From the NCBI RefSeq assembly GCF_020382885.2, contig NC_058510.1, positions 9,420,862 to 9,484,861 of the forward strand: a stretch of 64,000 bases of DNA, written 5' to 3'. Made by a program: the position numbers and the translations under genes. Within the stretch, counting starts at the first letter, position 1, and each line of letters opens with the position of its first letter. This DNA is from Scatophagus argus (Eukaryota; Chordata; Actinopteri; Scatophagidae). Shown here piece by piece: positions 1 through 13,100 of this stretch. A model generated the notes under the pieces. That model was not told the DNA's origin. It saw only the letters and a program-made list of their open reading frames with translations, and did not search any database.

Positions 1-349
1 GTTAGTTGTCTAATGAGATTTTGCACTCCGCTCAGAGACGGGCTGTCTGGGTCCTAATGGTGCTACGGTTCACTGTGTGGCTGGTTGACCCATTTAGATG
101 TTAACGCTCAATACTGCACCATAGCCTGTTGCAGACATTCAGTATAACCCAGTGTAACACATGCAACAACGTCATGGCTTGCACTTGCAAGTTAATGTGC
201 AAAAGCTTTGAATGATTTATGAAAACAACAACAAAAATGGTTTCAAAAAGATTAATGTTGTTTTTTTTTTCTTTTCTACTCTGGGTTAGGCCTTAGTGAA
301 GGTCTGTGTCACTGGCTTTCCCTGAAACACATACTCATGCACAATATGT

Positions 350-620
350 TTCAGGGCTGCTACCAACAATTATTTTCATTATCAGTTAATCTGATGATTA
401 TTTTCTCAATTAATCAGCTTGAAAATGATCAAGCCCAAGGGCCTACAGATTGCTTGATTTATGTGACCAGTAGGCCAAAACTTAAAGATAATTAATGCAC
501 ATAAAACAAAGGAGCAAAGCAGCAAATCCTCCCATATACGGTTAATTAACAAAAGAGTTGTCGATTAATCTTCTGTTGACAGATTAATTGATTAAACCGC
601 TTATCGTTTCCCCTCTTGTA
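350..620 (+). repeat. AT-rich teleost interspersed repeat (copy 1)
   Basis: It begins with a gctgctaccaacaattatttt-like segment and ends in dense attaatcgatt-like motifs, with agcaaagcagcaaatcctc inside. Copies with the same internal order occur at 7925-8215, 10885-11050 and 50248-50425. It resembles a non-autonomous DNA transposon family common in fish; no coding capacity. Confidence 0.6.
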
Positions 621-1164
621 TGGGTTTCCTGCCACTTTAGGAAATCAAACGAGATCATTGTGTACACAGTGAAGACCAGAAAGCTGTTGAAGTGAACTGC
701 TACTTTCCTTCATTTTGTTGTCTTGTTGGCAGCTCCTGGAAATTGTTACAGTGAAGTAAACACGTGTGGTTGTAGTATCAAGTTGTCGCTAATTGTGTCA
801 TCCACAAGCAAAGAGCCAGACTGCATGGACTTTGCAGACAGCAGACACGCTGCTGTGGTGGAGAACCAACATTCATCAGAGAGAACATAACATGGCAGAC
901 AAAGAACTTTGTTTCTCAGTTACATAACACACACTGTTAGATGCCATTAATCCTACGCACTGCACCTTTATATCTTTTGATGAGATCTTAATATCGTTTT
1001 AATGTGTTGCTTGTGTGACATATGGCTACTTGGATTAGAAAAGAGTCTTTTTGGATTTTGTCAATAACTTCAGAATAGTGGTAGATGTTGATAAATACTG
1101 CTCTGGCTTTCATAAGTATTAATATTTAAGAAATCAAATGCTTTGGCTCCGTGACTCACATGTC

Positions 1165-1229
1165 ATAATAATAATAATAATAATAATACATATTTCCCTG
1201 AATTTCCCTCGGGATCAATAAATTATCTT

Positions 1230-1262
<33 letters not shown>

Positions 1263-1263
1263 A
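1165..1263 (+). repeat. microsatellites ATA and TCTA
   Basis: An uninterrupted ATA tract (1165-1189) and a TCTA tract (1229-1263) flank the LINE-like tail. Confidence 0.9.
1190..1228 (+). repeat. LINE-like 3' tail joined to a TCTA microsatellite
   Basis: The sequence ctgaatttccctcgggatca followed by ataaatt is the typical tail of fish non-LTR elements, and it leads directly into the TCTA tract at 1229-1263. No element body is recognisable upstream. Confidence 0.5.
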
Positions 1264-3054
1264 AGAAGCACAAACTGTGTACTTACTGATGAATATCACT
1301 AATTGCTTTTTTGATGGTGTCTTATGATCCTGAGATAATGAATACATATTTAATTTTTATTCATTCCCTTGTTGATGGCCTGCACAGACACGGCAGCAGT
1401 TGAGTTTTCGGGCCGCCACTCCGCCTCCTCTGTATGCGTCTCTGTCTCTTGTTGTTTTAGAGAATTTAGAGTCGTCTCCACACAGCCTTGCACATACCAG
1501 CCCTGCCCTCGTTCTGTCTCATCTGTCCATCCTGCCTGGGCAGAGTGGTGCTGAAAGTTCTGGGCTAATACTTAGCTCGGATGCACAGTAGGAAAGAAGA
1601 GAAAGTGGGGGGGGGGGGGTCGTAGTGAGGGAATTATTCTGACACTTTTATTTTTCATCTTGTGGAATTTTATATGGTAGTTTGGTTGGGCTTCGCGACT
1701 GTTTTTCACTGTGTATTTGTGTCAAAGTTAACCCTGGTGACGCAGCCCACTGAAGCCTTTTTTGCCTCAAAAATCTGGGATTTTTTTTTTTTTTTAGTTT
1801 TTACACTTTAAGCTCTGGAATAATTCCTAGCTCAGTTCACCAGCTGCTGCTCCAGTTTTGAAGTCACTGCAGTTAGCGGCGCTCTCACCCGATTGGCTGC
1901 CAGCTTTGGACGCAAGGCAGATTATCCCGTTGTCATGGCTACAGCAAACAGGAAATGCCCCAAAGCAGGTAATGCTTCAGGCCTTGTTCCGGTGTGTCGA
2001 TCGCTGCTTGCGGGGGAAACTCGGCTCAGTACTCTTATTCTGTCATTCCATCTGCTCCCACAATGCTTCCAGCGAAGGAGCTGAACCATAAACGGCGTCT
2101 GGATGAAGATGCTTTGTCCCAAACTAAACCTGAAAAACAAGGTCGACCCTAAACGCCTCATGTGCGGCTTCTTAGGTTAGGCGCTTAACATAGCGCTGCT
2201 GCTTTGTGCAACCTTATTCACCTATTGGTATTTCTCTGCACTGTATTCTACCAAATCACTTTGATCGCAAATATCAGCAGATGCTCTATTATTTCCAGCC
2301 ACTGTGGGAGACTTCTCTCTTTCCCCGTAGGTTCCTCTTCATTACACATGCTGAGCTGCAAGAGATCGGCCCTGAAATGTACTTCTCTGCTCCTTAATCC
2401 CCCTTTAGTGAAGGTGCAGGTCTGCGTGTTTTTTGTACATTCCCTTTGATGGCTGTTGAGTAGCTTTCGGGAGAGCCCTGGCCTTTAAGCAGCTTGAGCT
2501 TGGGTTTTGTTTGCAATTCTCAAACTGAAGAAAGAGAGAAAGAGTGGGGCCCGGCAGAGGGAGGGAATCGGACTTCACTTCGTACCCTCGGTACAGTCCA
2601 TATTCCCCCTAGTGCACCCCATCTGTCTGTGACAATAATGTTGACGAGGGCAGGTTCCCGGTTTCTGGTATGTAAATATTGCCACTGTGAGCTCTACGTT
2701 AAACATCAGCACTTTTAGAATTTTTCAGTCTTTGTATGTTCATGCTCGTTTTCCTTCCTCTTTTAAGGTAGTTGGTAAGAAAATGCAGAAAACCCATCAT
2801 TTTATGTTTTTTTTTTCCCTCATTTCTTCCTTTCTGCTCGGACTATTGAATTTCATAATGTGTAATTTTAGAAAAAGTGTACAAGTGTGCCACTTGATTG
2901 ACTGTGCAGTCCATCTTCTTGTGTAACTGTGATTGAGCAGTTCACAGCCTTTTTGGCTTCAGACCCCTGAAAGGCGCTGGAGACTCATATCTCAGTCAGT
3001 TAGTAAAAATAAAAATCTTAGTGGCAAAATTTAGTGACTGGATATAACTAAGCA

Positions 3055-3265
3055 CAATATACTCAAGTACTGTACTTAAATACATTTTCTAAGTATTTGT
3101 ACATTACTTGACTTTTTCAGTATTCCACTACTTTATATTTACATTGCAGTACATTTTTGATGCGGACACTCCACTGCAGTTATTCGATAACTTGTTGCCT
3201 TGTAGTTTTAAATTATTCAGTGTTGATAGGCTTTTACTGATAACGTGTAACCAATCAGATAAAGC
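3055..3265 (+). repeat. teleost interspersed repeat with alternating tact/agta motifs
   Basis: Runs of actcaagtactgtacttaaa and tgtacattacttgac, followed by ccactactttatatttacat, match the style of a common fish repeat. Related fragments lie at about 26395-26510 (aagtaaaagtacc) and 12925-12970. Family name not determined. Confidence 0.5.
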
Positions 3266-3489
3266 TGTGGGCATGATATTGAGTGAGACCACAGACAGAC
3301 AGAAAGAGGATGCTGCGCCAGAGCTAAAGCTAGAGGTATTATTAATTTAATTTATTTTATTGGACAAAATGAACAATGGTTTTGATCATTGGAAAAATGT
3401 TGAACATGTAGAAGATAATCTGCCAGGCTGCGAATCGGTCCGTCCCTAATAGTGAGGACGTTTTAAACGTAGTTTCTGGGTGCGAACTC

Positions 3490-3655
3490 ACCGGCCATCT
3501 GAGGCCTTTCTGTGTGGACTGAATGCTTGCTTGTCTCTGTATGTTAGTCCTGCAATGAACTGGCAACGTGTTCAGTTTCAGCTGGGATCAGCTTCAGCCC
3601 CTCGTGACCCTGCAAAGGATAAAGTGGTTACAGAGAGTAGATGGATTAAATTTGA
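3490..3655 (+). mobile_element. 3' part of the same SINE-like family
   Basis: The stretch tcagctgggatcagcttcag, followed by ctgcaaaggataaagtggtt and a tggatt end, resembles the 3' half of the widespread fish repeat whose head appears at 23140-23295 on the other strand. It is degraded and lacks the tRNA head. Confidence 0.55.
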
Positions 3656-3784
3656 TAGAGAGATACTTTGTTGTATTTTGAAAAGAAAATTGCAGTTTCA
3701 GTTTTCAGGGCCTTTATGTTTATTTTTATATTTCTCATATTTTTTTATTCCGTAACTCTTATTCCAGTGCTGTTTTTGTACCCT

Positions 3785-3842
3785 GTTGTTGTAACGCTGC
3801 AATTTCCCCTTTGTGGGACAAATAAAGGTTGTTTTTTTTTTA
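3785..3842 (+). repeat. LINE-like 3' tail
   Basis: gcaatttcccctttgtggga followed by caaataaaggtt and a T run matches the 3' ends of fish CR1/L2-type elements. Only the tail remains. Confidence 0.45.
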
Positions 3843-6779
3843 TCTTAACTTACATGAGTTCCTCCATCACAGCAAAATGATAATAACTGTTTTGATAACC
3901 AAAGAATCGCTTAAATCAACTATCACTTGTGAGTATTTTCAGCTTTTTTTCTGCTTTAAATCACTGGCTGCTGTTTTGACAAAATCAGTCAGTTGAAGAC
4001 GCACCTTTGAGTTTTCCCCTGTGTTCTCGCAATTTAAAAGACCAGACTATTAATTGATAATGAAAACAGCTGTAAGTTGCAGTCTTGCATTACCAGTTGT
4101 GTCATTTTGAAGGATTTAAAGAAGCTTTAAGAACTGGGACGTCCTTGGTTGGGACACACCACGGTGACACAGATGGTACTGGAGGTTAGACAACCAGACA
4201 GACAGTTTGCGTACTGTATTGTATAAAGCGTGACTTTGGGTATAAGCTGTCTGTCTCCCTCTTGTGGCCAAATATGAAGGTGAACAATTTAAAAACCCAT
4301 TAAAAAGATGCTTAGAAAATTTGAACCGGTTGAGCACAGATTAGAGTGTTTGAATGAGCAGCATTTTAAGGCTTATGATGCCTGATGCTCATCCAGTTGA
4401 GCAACCAGGCTCTGAACCTGGCACCAAGTTCCATTCAGCCACCCCCCAACCCCAGCAGGCTGCTCCCTCTTTTGGTCATCAGTAATACTACTGCTGCTCC
4501 CTTACCCCCTGTTAGCCCCCCTCTACCCCCCCGTCTGCTACTCACTGGGACATTACCATTTGGTGAGACTGACTGGCTTTGGTGAGGGAGACGATGGGGG
4601 TCCGGCAGGGGGTACTCCTGCGCTCAAGACTCCCTTTTGCATCGACCTTAGCTGCTGGGTCTCTTTGTTATCGCTGAACTCACATTGCATTGCTGGAGAA
4701 ACAGGATATTGGCACAAGCTCGGAATCTGCATGGATAAGCTCACCAGGTTGAGCTTTTGACCTTGCAGGAAATTAAGATAGAAATGTTGTGTGCCTATTT
4801 GATTAATACATGCAAAGCCTGCGTCATGTGTTATGTAATACAAGGCTAATCTAACACATAGCATCAGTGTGTGTTGATATTTTTCTAGTATTTGACTGCA
4901 GGGAGGACATCAATGGATTTAGGCAGCACTGAGAAATTTAGCAATGGAGGTTTGGGTTTCTTATGTTGCCTTAATGCCTTCCAGACTGGATTAATGACAG
5001 CAGCAGTACACTCATTTCACCAGGTGGTGTCACCACTTAGCAAACTGGTGCCCCACGCTGTCAGCATTCAGCACACATGGGAGGGCCAGCTTTTGCCTAT
5101 CAGTAAGTCGGTTCCAATAATCAGGGTTGTGAAGGTCATGTATTTGGATCCTGAATTGCTTCTCTTCCTGCTGCTCCTTTAAGTGTCAGTCATAACTTTT
5201 CTTGTCAGTAATGTGTGTGTTTATGTCATGTGTGGGGGATAATATGCATGCATCAAAACACTTGGGTCCTTTCAGACATCTCCGAGGAACGGTACGTCCT
5301 CCAGAAGCTTATGATCTCTGCTTTGAAGGTCACGGAACCTCTAACCAGCTGTCCACACGATAACTTCGGTTTTCCTCCATTAAAGAAACGCCTCACGCCA
5401 TTTTTAAGTTTGTCAGCATGTTGTGATAATTGAAGGACAAATTTTCTTCTTCTTTGTGTCAACCCTTTCCATAAGCTGTTAAAAATGTTTCGGGTCATTT
5501 CCTTTCCACTCTGACACCTGGTTTGACACTCTTGAAATTTTCACACAGGCAGAACAGAGGAAGAGGAAACAATAACAGTGACAATTTGCTGTCATGTGTC
5601 ACAAGCCAAGCCCCCTTTGAATCTACCCCACTTCACCTCCTTTGTCATTCAAATAACCTCATGAATATTTCACTCCCGTGATCTGACGATCTGAAGAGGG
5701 GAAGGAGAGAAAGAGGGGCTGGAGCCGAGGGAGGCATGAAAGAATCATAATCTTCAGCGTAGCGTGGTTGTCGTCAGACCTGTGTGACTCTCGTGCTTGT
5801 GTGTAATTAATGTGAGAGGGCATATCACACCACAACAGTCAGTGTATTTAAGTCTTCTGGACGTCCTTGTGTCCATAAAAAGTTGTTTGTTTTCACCCCC
5901 CACCTCCTTTTAGGGCTTTCAATTTTCTGCAAATCTTTTAAGAAAAGCAGCCTGCAATACCTCTCAACAGAAAGTGATTTCACATGTCAGGTGACACAGT
6001 CACCTTGCTGTGCAGTCCAGCCTGCTTGTTTGCCATTACTGTAGTCACAGCCTGAATGTAGCCTCTGGGCCAGCCAGTAGGTGAAAGGTAAAGCCAATGA
6101 GGGGAGTGGAGGAAATACCCCTAACCTATGAATGCACTCTGACAAAGGCCAGCATGGAAACACGGGAAATGAAGGTGCTCTTGACGTGGCCTTCTCCTCT
6201 TGTGAAGTGGCTTTAGGGCACATTAGCCCTATTGTGAGAACTGTGCACTCAGACGCATACAGACAACATAATTAGCCCGACCTGAGTGTTCTCAATTGAG
6301 AAAATAACATACCCCTCCTCCTCTTCATCATCACCACCACGTCAAGACTCCGTCATATTTGGCAGTTTGTGTGTGTACACATGTGTTAATGCTATGCAGT
6401 GTGGCCCCTTTAAGAGCCTGATGTCCTTTTTTCTTTTTTCTTTTTTTTTATTTTGGAGAATGAGCCCAGGACTCAGAGCTCAATGTGTGCTGACCGTGGC
6501 CTCTGGGTTGGTCACCAGGGGGAAGCTGCAGCAGGGGAATGGCTAGCTGACTCTAACCTCCCCAGCCCCCCATTTATACCAAACGGCAACCTCACTAGCG
6601 CCGCATGCCCTTATCTACCAATGGAATGCAACAGCTGTGCAGGGGAGCGTCAGTGTGGGCTGGCTGAAACCCCCCTGCCAGACCCCCGTACGGCTCTCGC
6701 CCCACCACCCCCACCTCCAAGCGACGTGCCGGGCTCCTGAAAGGCAGCTCAACTAAAAAGTGAGCTAGACACAGTGAGA

Positions 6780-6823
6780 GACTCGGCAAGGCTGCTGCAC
6801 ATTCAAAATAGAGTCAGAGGGAG

Positions 6824-6858
<35 letters not shown>

Positions 6859-7007
6859 AGAGTCAGGGACAGGCAGTGCTGAAAAGGAGAGCACAAAGAG
6901 AAGGAAAGTGGAGCAGGGGAGGGGAACAGGAGGCTGGGTGAAGGGAGAGGGAAAGACAAAAGAAGGAGAGGGGAGACATAGCAGGGTGAACGGAGGGGAC
7001 TGAGCAA
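6780..7007 (+). promoter_or_regulatory. presumed 5' UTR / proximal promoter of smarcd3
   Basis: This purine-rich stretch, including a GA dinucleotide tract at 6827-6855, runs directly into the smarcd3 start codon (context gagcaaATGG). No TATA box or upstream splice acceptor is evident, so the first exon probably begins within or just before it. The start site is inferred, not seen. Confidence 0.4.
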
Positions 7008-7137
7008 ATGGCTACGGAGGACACGGCGGGGGGAGCCAGGAAAGCCACCAAGAGCAAACTGTTTGAGTTCCTGGTCCATGGAGTGGTGAGTGGCGCTGTC
7101 CGTCATTCGTGTGAAGGGAGCTGCGCTCTGGCATGCA

Positions 7138-7177
<40 letters not shown>

Positions 7178-10100
7178 TGTGTGCATGAGTCGGCGCAGCA
7201 GCAGCAGCAGCAGCAGCGGCGGTCTGTGTGTGAGAGATAGCTGGGTAAAGCTGGCCATGTGAAGGTTATTTCCAGCCCCAGCCCCCTGGATCCCAGCCTG
7301 TTAGGAGATGGCTTGAGAGAACAAGAAGCGGAGCAACACGAATGGATGGAGCTCAGCAAGGGAAGGCGATGAGGAGTAGAGGATTCCTAAGACAACAAGA
7401 AAAAAGAGATAATTGTAGAAATAGAAGCTAAGCAGCAGCAAAAAGCAGCCAGCTCCTCCTTTGGCTAACAGAGAGGAGCACACTGCTTCTCTGGGAGTCA
7501 CAGACAGAAGGGAGGAGGGGGGGGGTGACGAGTCCACTCACAACAACATAGTCAGAGTAGCCTTCCAGGCAGCGTGTTGGTGGTTGGTGGAAGGATTTGA
7601 ACCTGTAAGGTCATGAGGCAAACGGACGTAGTAGCGTAGATGGAGCCGAGGCAGACGGCCAATCCTGGAAATCATGCAGAACAATCAGTCCATTCATGCG
7701 AAGCTAGCATGAAATGTCAAGTCAAGTGTTGCTCGTCGTTAGAGGTTAGGCAACTATTACCATAAGGCTCAGACTTTACATTAGTAATGGTACATGCATT
7801 GGTTTGTTTTGGTCATGAGCTGGATGTATTAGAAGGCTGAGCGTGACGTATAAGTCTTGGTCAGATGCTGGATGCTTGTGACCTCTCTGTCCATGAGTTC
7901 AACTGAAGAATGATTTTTGCCGTTTCAGGCTGAACGTGGCAACTAACAATTATTTCAGTTATCAGTTAATGTCATTTTTGTGATTACACTGTCAGAAATT
8001 GTGGGAAAAAAATATCCATTGCGGCTTTTCGAAGCTCAAGGTGACATCCTAAGATGTTATGTTATTGTCTGAGCACAAAGCCAAAACTGAATGAATTTCA
8101 GTTTCATGGATAAATGACCAAAAGAAAACAGCAAATCCTCAAACTGGAGAGGGGATTTAGACAATAAAGACTGATCTGATAATGCTGACTGATTAACCTA
8201 TAGTTTCAGCTCTAACATAGCTGAAGTGTTTTTGCGCCTTTATTAGAGAATTGAGAGTAGAGAGATGACACGTAATGAGGGGAAAGAGAGCTGGGAAACA
8301 ACGTGCTATTAAAGTTCCCCATCAGATTTTAACCAGGGACGTTGCAGTTCAAGTTCATCAGTTTCAACCCTTTGGTCGACAAGGTTATTTTTAATGGCCG
8401 TAGTGTGTAAAACACAGTTATTTCACAATAAAAGCACAGTAACATAATCATACTTTCCTTCATTTGAATCATGTTCACCGTTTAGGTCATCGTCTCATTT
8501 AGGGTCCCAACCCCTTGTTTGTATTCAAAGTATTATTTGGTCCTAAGTGTCCATCTCCTGCTGGAGATACCATGTGATTAAGTTGAACTGAATGCACAGA
8601 TCATGAAATCTGGCATCTCATCCTCAACTACATCATTAAGGTCAGAAAGACTTTGTGGGCTTTATTGCTCCAGTCAAAGAATCAAAGTCAAAATCAATAC
8701 ATTTTCCATTCTCACGCTGCTTCGTAATAAATACATGTGTAATTTAAGGGATTTTAGAGAATTGATAGTAGAGAGATGACAGGATGAGGAACAAACAGAC
8801 TCAAAACACAGACGTTGTGGTTCACACTTGATTAGGGTTCCTCTTTCAATGAATTTTTCAGAGGCCTGAAGAGGTCAAAGTACACTGACCCTGGTTGAAA
8901 AGTAGTTTCTAAAGCCTCTAGAGGGCAATTTAGTGTTCACCAATCAGAAATAATTTTGATTAACATCACTTTTGTAAATAAAATGAAAGAAATTCACTGG
9001 TTGTTTTTCCATTTTTTTAATGATTGTCAACTGAATATTTTTATTTTTTTTTTTTTTCACTGTTTTCTGACACTGACATGTACTTAGCAATAAATAATAA
9101 CTTAATCACTTAAAATCACAGAACTTGACTGAGTTCTGGTTTGAGCTGAAAGTCTGTTTTAATCAGCACTGGCATTTGGCGTGCTGACACCAGGTCGATT
9201 TAAACACTGAAACAGGATGAGGTATTGTCTCTTTGACAGGAGCGGTCATTACAGGGTCTTTGGTGCCGAAGCCTTGTGCACAGAGACAGACTTTAGGAAA
9301 CAATGGACCAGGTGATTGATGAGCCAGATGAGTGTGTCCTCTCAACAGACCAATTAACCTTGATGAGGCTCTGGCTGCTCCAAGCCAAATATTTCCCTCT
9401 GCTTATTTTCTCTTATGCACACTCCCCCTCCTCTTTCTCTGTCTCCTCTCTTTCCTCTCTCCCACATTTAAAGATGGAAAAGTCTTGTTATAATAGTTGC
9501 AGCAGGTTCCTCTGTGTGTATACTGCAGAATGGAGAAATATTTATACTATGGGATAAGGGGATGGCATCGACGCAGTTTGTTAGCTTGTGGCGAGGGTGA
9601 CGTTTCCTTTTCCCTCATAACGTACAGATGCATTCACACACAGAGTATAAAGGCTGCACTATATACGCAAACAGTGTTGTGGTTTGAGAAGGTCGTGGTG
9701 TTCCTGCCTCCTGGCAGCAGAGTGTGTGTTGTGGGGGAGAGGTCCGGTTCTTGGGCTGATGGGTGGGCTGAAGGTCTGGCCTAGGTCCTTTCCGTTTTCT
9801 TTCACATTATCTGCCTTACCTCCCTCCCTGCTGTGTTACTTCTCTTGTTCGTGTGTGTGTGTGTGTGTGTGTGTGTTGAGTTCAGCGAGGGCCACGGTGA
9901 TGAGAAAAGCCTTCCAGCACTCTGCGTGGGAAACCCAGATAAGCCAAAACATAATACAGCTCACTGTGGCTTCGTCATGTGTAAAGTCTGAGTGTGCAAG
10001 AGCAAGCGATTCGACCTTTGAACAGAAACTTCACCTTCATTCACATGTTTGGATCATCATTAAATCTGGATTACAAATGATTAGTCCACTCAAACTGCAA

Positions 10101-13100
10101 AAAATGTATATTCTTACTTTAACTTTTAATCTGCAGATAATTTTGGTTTTATTTGCCCAAATTTTGTGATGTCTGAGGTTTTGTGGAGGTTGTCATCTGT
10201 GGTGCTGGGAGCACCACAGATGACACCACAGAAGATAAAAAAAAAAACAAAAGAAAAAAAACAAAAACAGCCACTTGTCTTTTTAAAAGGTAATGTCCTG
10301 GTCACTCTGGATAATCCACAGACCTTGCCATGATCACATCTCATTCAAATTCCTTTCAATTACAGAAACAGTTGCCATGAAAACTGCGAAATTGTGATGT
10401 GGTGTTTGGATCCAACAGGGATACTGTTTTCAAGTTTATATCATTCAGTGTAATTTTTTTAAATGCTGTGAACAAAATTATAAACATTACTATTCAGGTG
10501 TATATATATACATTATGTGTATTTGTAACTTGGGTGAGTCAGCACTTTAATAAAACCCATCACAGTTTATTTGATAGTAGCAGCAAGCAATATGGATAAA
10601 ATCCTCTATCACAGAGCATGTCATTTTATATTGTTTTATACCAGTAGTGAAGTTTCTGGAACATAAAGATACTATTTACGTAAAGTTTTGTTTTGGCCAA
10701 TGCAGTGAATTAAATACCTTACAAATAAAGGCACATCATCTGCATAATTATAATCATCCACTTTTTACATCAAGCAGTCCTGTTCCTTCCTTACCAACTC
10801 TGTCCACAATAGACTGATATTAAAGGGATATGTGACATGAAAAATTATCAAATTGACATTCAGTCCAATAAACTGGGTTCCATGTAAGGCTGGAGTTTAC
10901 GGTTATTTTCATTACTGACACATTTTAAGATTACAAGGTCCCAGAGCTTAAGGCAAAATCTTCAAATGCCTTGCTTTGTCTGATCAGCAGTCCAGAACGC
11001 AAGTATTTTACATTCAGATTACTTTCATGTAAATCAGAGAAACTCTATCAGTAGATCAAAGGCTTCTCATTTATATGAAGTGGTTTGGATTGTACCTAAT
11101 TTGTATGTTGCTTTGGACAACACAACAGTGTCTGCCAAATGAAAAGATAAAGAAAAACGACAAATGTTTATATTGTGGAAGAAAAATTGGAGTACACAGG
11201 ACATTTGGGGGATATTTTGTGGTCACCAGCACTGGAATGTTGTGTCCTTTTGGTCCTGGTGGGGTCCTCCCACCTGGTGGGAGTATGGATTCGGCTTATT
11301 CCGGTGTAATCCACAGATTCTCAATCAGGTTGGGATCTGGGATCTCCACAGGCCACTATTGTGGACTTTGAGACATTCCTGAGCTGTTTTCAAAATGTGA
11401 TTTAATAAATAAGCATGCCCATTCAAAACAACTTCATGTTGAGTTTTGTTTATAGATTCCAGGGCTCTAGTCGAAGCCTGTAAAAGGGTCGTCTACGGTA
11501 CAACCCACAGATTCATATGTTTAGTACAGTGTGGGTTAAGTTTGGCCTCTTCAAATCCCTCCAGAGATGCCAACACACTTCTCAGATATCCATCCACATG
11601 GCAGATTCGATTGCTGGCTGGCTGGCAGCGCTCCGGGCAGAGTGTTGGATCCAGTTCAGCAGGTCAGATTATAGAGTACCGCTCATTGTGTGTGTGTGTG
11701 TGGATTTAGGAGAAATTCATCTCACACATTATCCAGCTATGGTTTACTCTATCTGTTATCTGAAAGGCTCAAGTTCTCCAGACAGACATTTGTAACAGGA
11801 GTGCCTGGCTGCTGTCTAGTCCGATGCCTGTTTGATTGTTATTGTCCGGCTTAGGAGGAAGAAGACGGGAAAAGAGGGTCATCTTTAAGACACCACAAGG
11901 TGACAAGATTTGAGCAGGAGGCCCCCCTTCCATATGTTGTCTTATCCTCTCCTGTTTGAAGACCCTTGTGAGTTGCCCTTACTCCCACTTCCCCTCCCCC
12001 TCACTGGCCAAACTCTCCGGGAGAGTGACAGCAACGCCTGCTCGGGCTTCTTATCGCGCAATCTCTGCTTGGTCACATTTCAGTAGGCCCAAAATACGTC
12101 AGCCTCATTCTGTTCTGACTTATTAAATCTCTGAATAGAGTCATTTACAATCGGACCCGGCTTCATGTCTAACTTTCTTATTGTGACCTTGTTGATGTTT
12201 ATTATGTTCTTTGTTTGTTTTCAGTGGGGTTAGGGGTTACTTGTGTTTGTGGACAGTCTAAAGTTCAAATTTGATGCGTGTACGTGCAGTAATTCAGTTT
12301 TAGAGGTGACAAACAATGTGCAATTTTGTGGAAAGAAAAAAAAACGTAAGCATATGAGAGATTATGAAACTCCTGATTTGTATCCTTCAGCTGGCCTTGT
12401 CTTTCCAACATTTACCCATTCTGTTATAAAATGTAGCCACTGCTTTCTGAGCCAATTTGAAAAAGGACATTTAATTTAATTTATTTATTTATTGCAACTT
12501 GATGCTTAAATGTTTTGGATTAAAGTTCTGCTAAGCAGCAAGGTTTGGATGTTCTTTAGAGTGATACAGAGGCAGAGGAAAGAATACTTATTTTTTGGTT
12601 TAAAATGCCCAATGTCACAAATTGTACAGTATTAATATATTAGCTGAGAAGCCATTTTTGGATCAGTTCACGTTCATAATTTTAGTGGTGAAAAGGAACA
12701 TTTACCGAGCACTGCATTTGAGGAACTTTTATACTTAATTACTCCACAGGTAAATATTTGATATAGAAGCCCTGTGATCATTGCTATAGATCAAACCACA
12801 CAACTGTCAGGGTCGGATTAACCTGAGACCAGAAGGGCAAATGTAAGCCATGGGCTCCTAATTAGACCCCTGCCCGACCCCCCCGTTTTTTTCCTGCGTT
12901 CCCCTAGTGACACAACACAGTAACACTGACGGCAAGTACTTTTACTACTTTAAGTTCATATTGCTGCTTCTGCAGCTATGGTGCAAATGAATGTATTTTA
13001 CATTCATTTTTTAGTCAAAAAAATTAGTGAAAAGAGAGTATTTTTACATCATGGTATTGCAGCTTTTTTCTGAGGTAAAGGATCTGAGTGTTTCTTTCAC

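Larger units (their letters stand above)
1..6779. other. gene-free left flank
   Basis: I found no spliced or unspliced coding sequence. It contains the interspersed repeats at 350-620, 3055-3265 and 3490-3655, LINE-like tails and microsatellites. 1840-1966 looks promoter-like (inverted CCAAT, CpGs, donor-like site); the rest shows nothing specific. Confidence 0.6.

Noticed and set aside
7008..7262. 84-residue open frame starting at the smarcd3 ATG and running through the GT and AGC repeats
   Set aside because: Only the first 26 codons are coding; a good donor at 7086 and the family sequence show that the rest is intron.
9684..10169. 161-residue plus-strand open frame
   Set aside because: It runs through a GT microsatellite (Cys-Val repeats) in smarcd3 intron 1 and has no domain or splice support.
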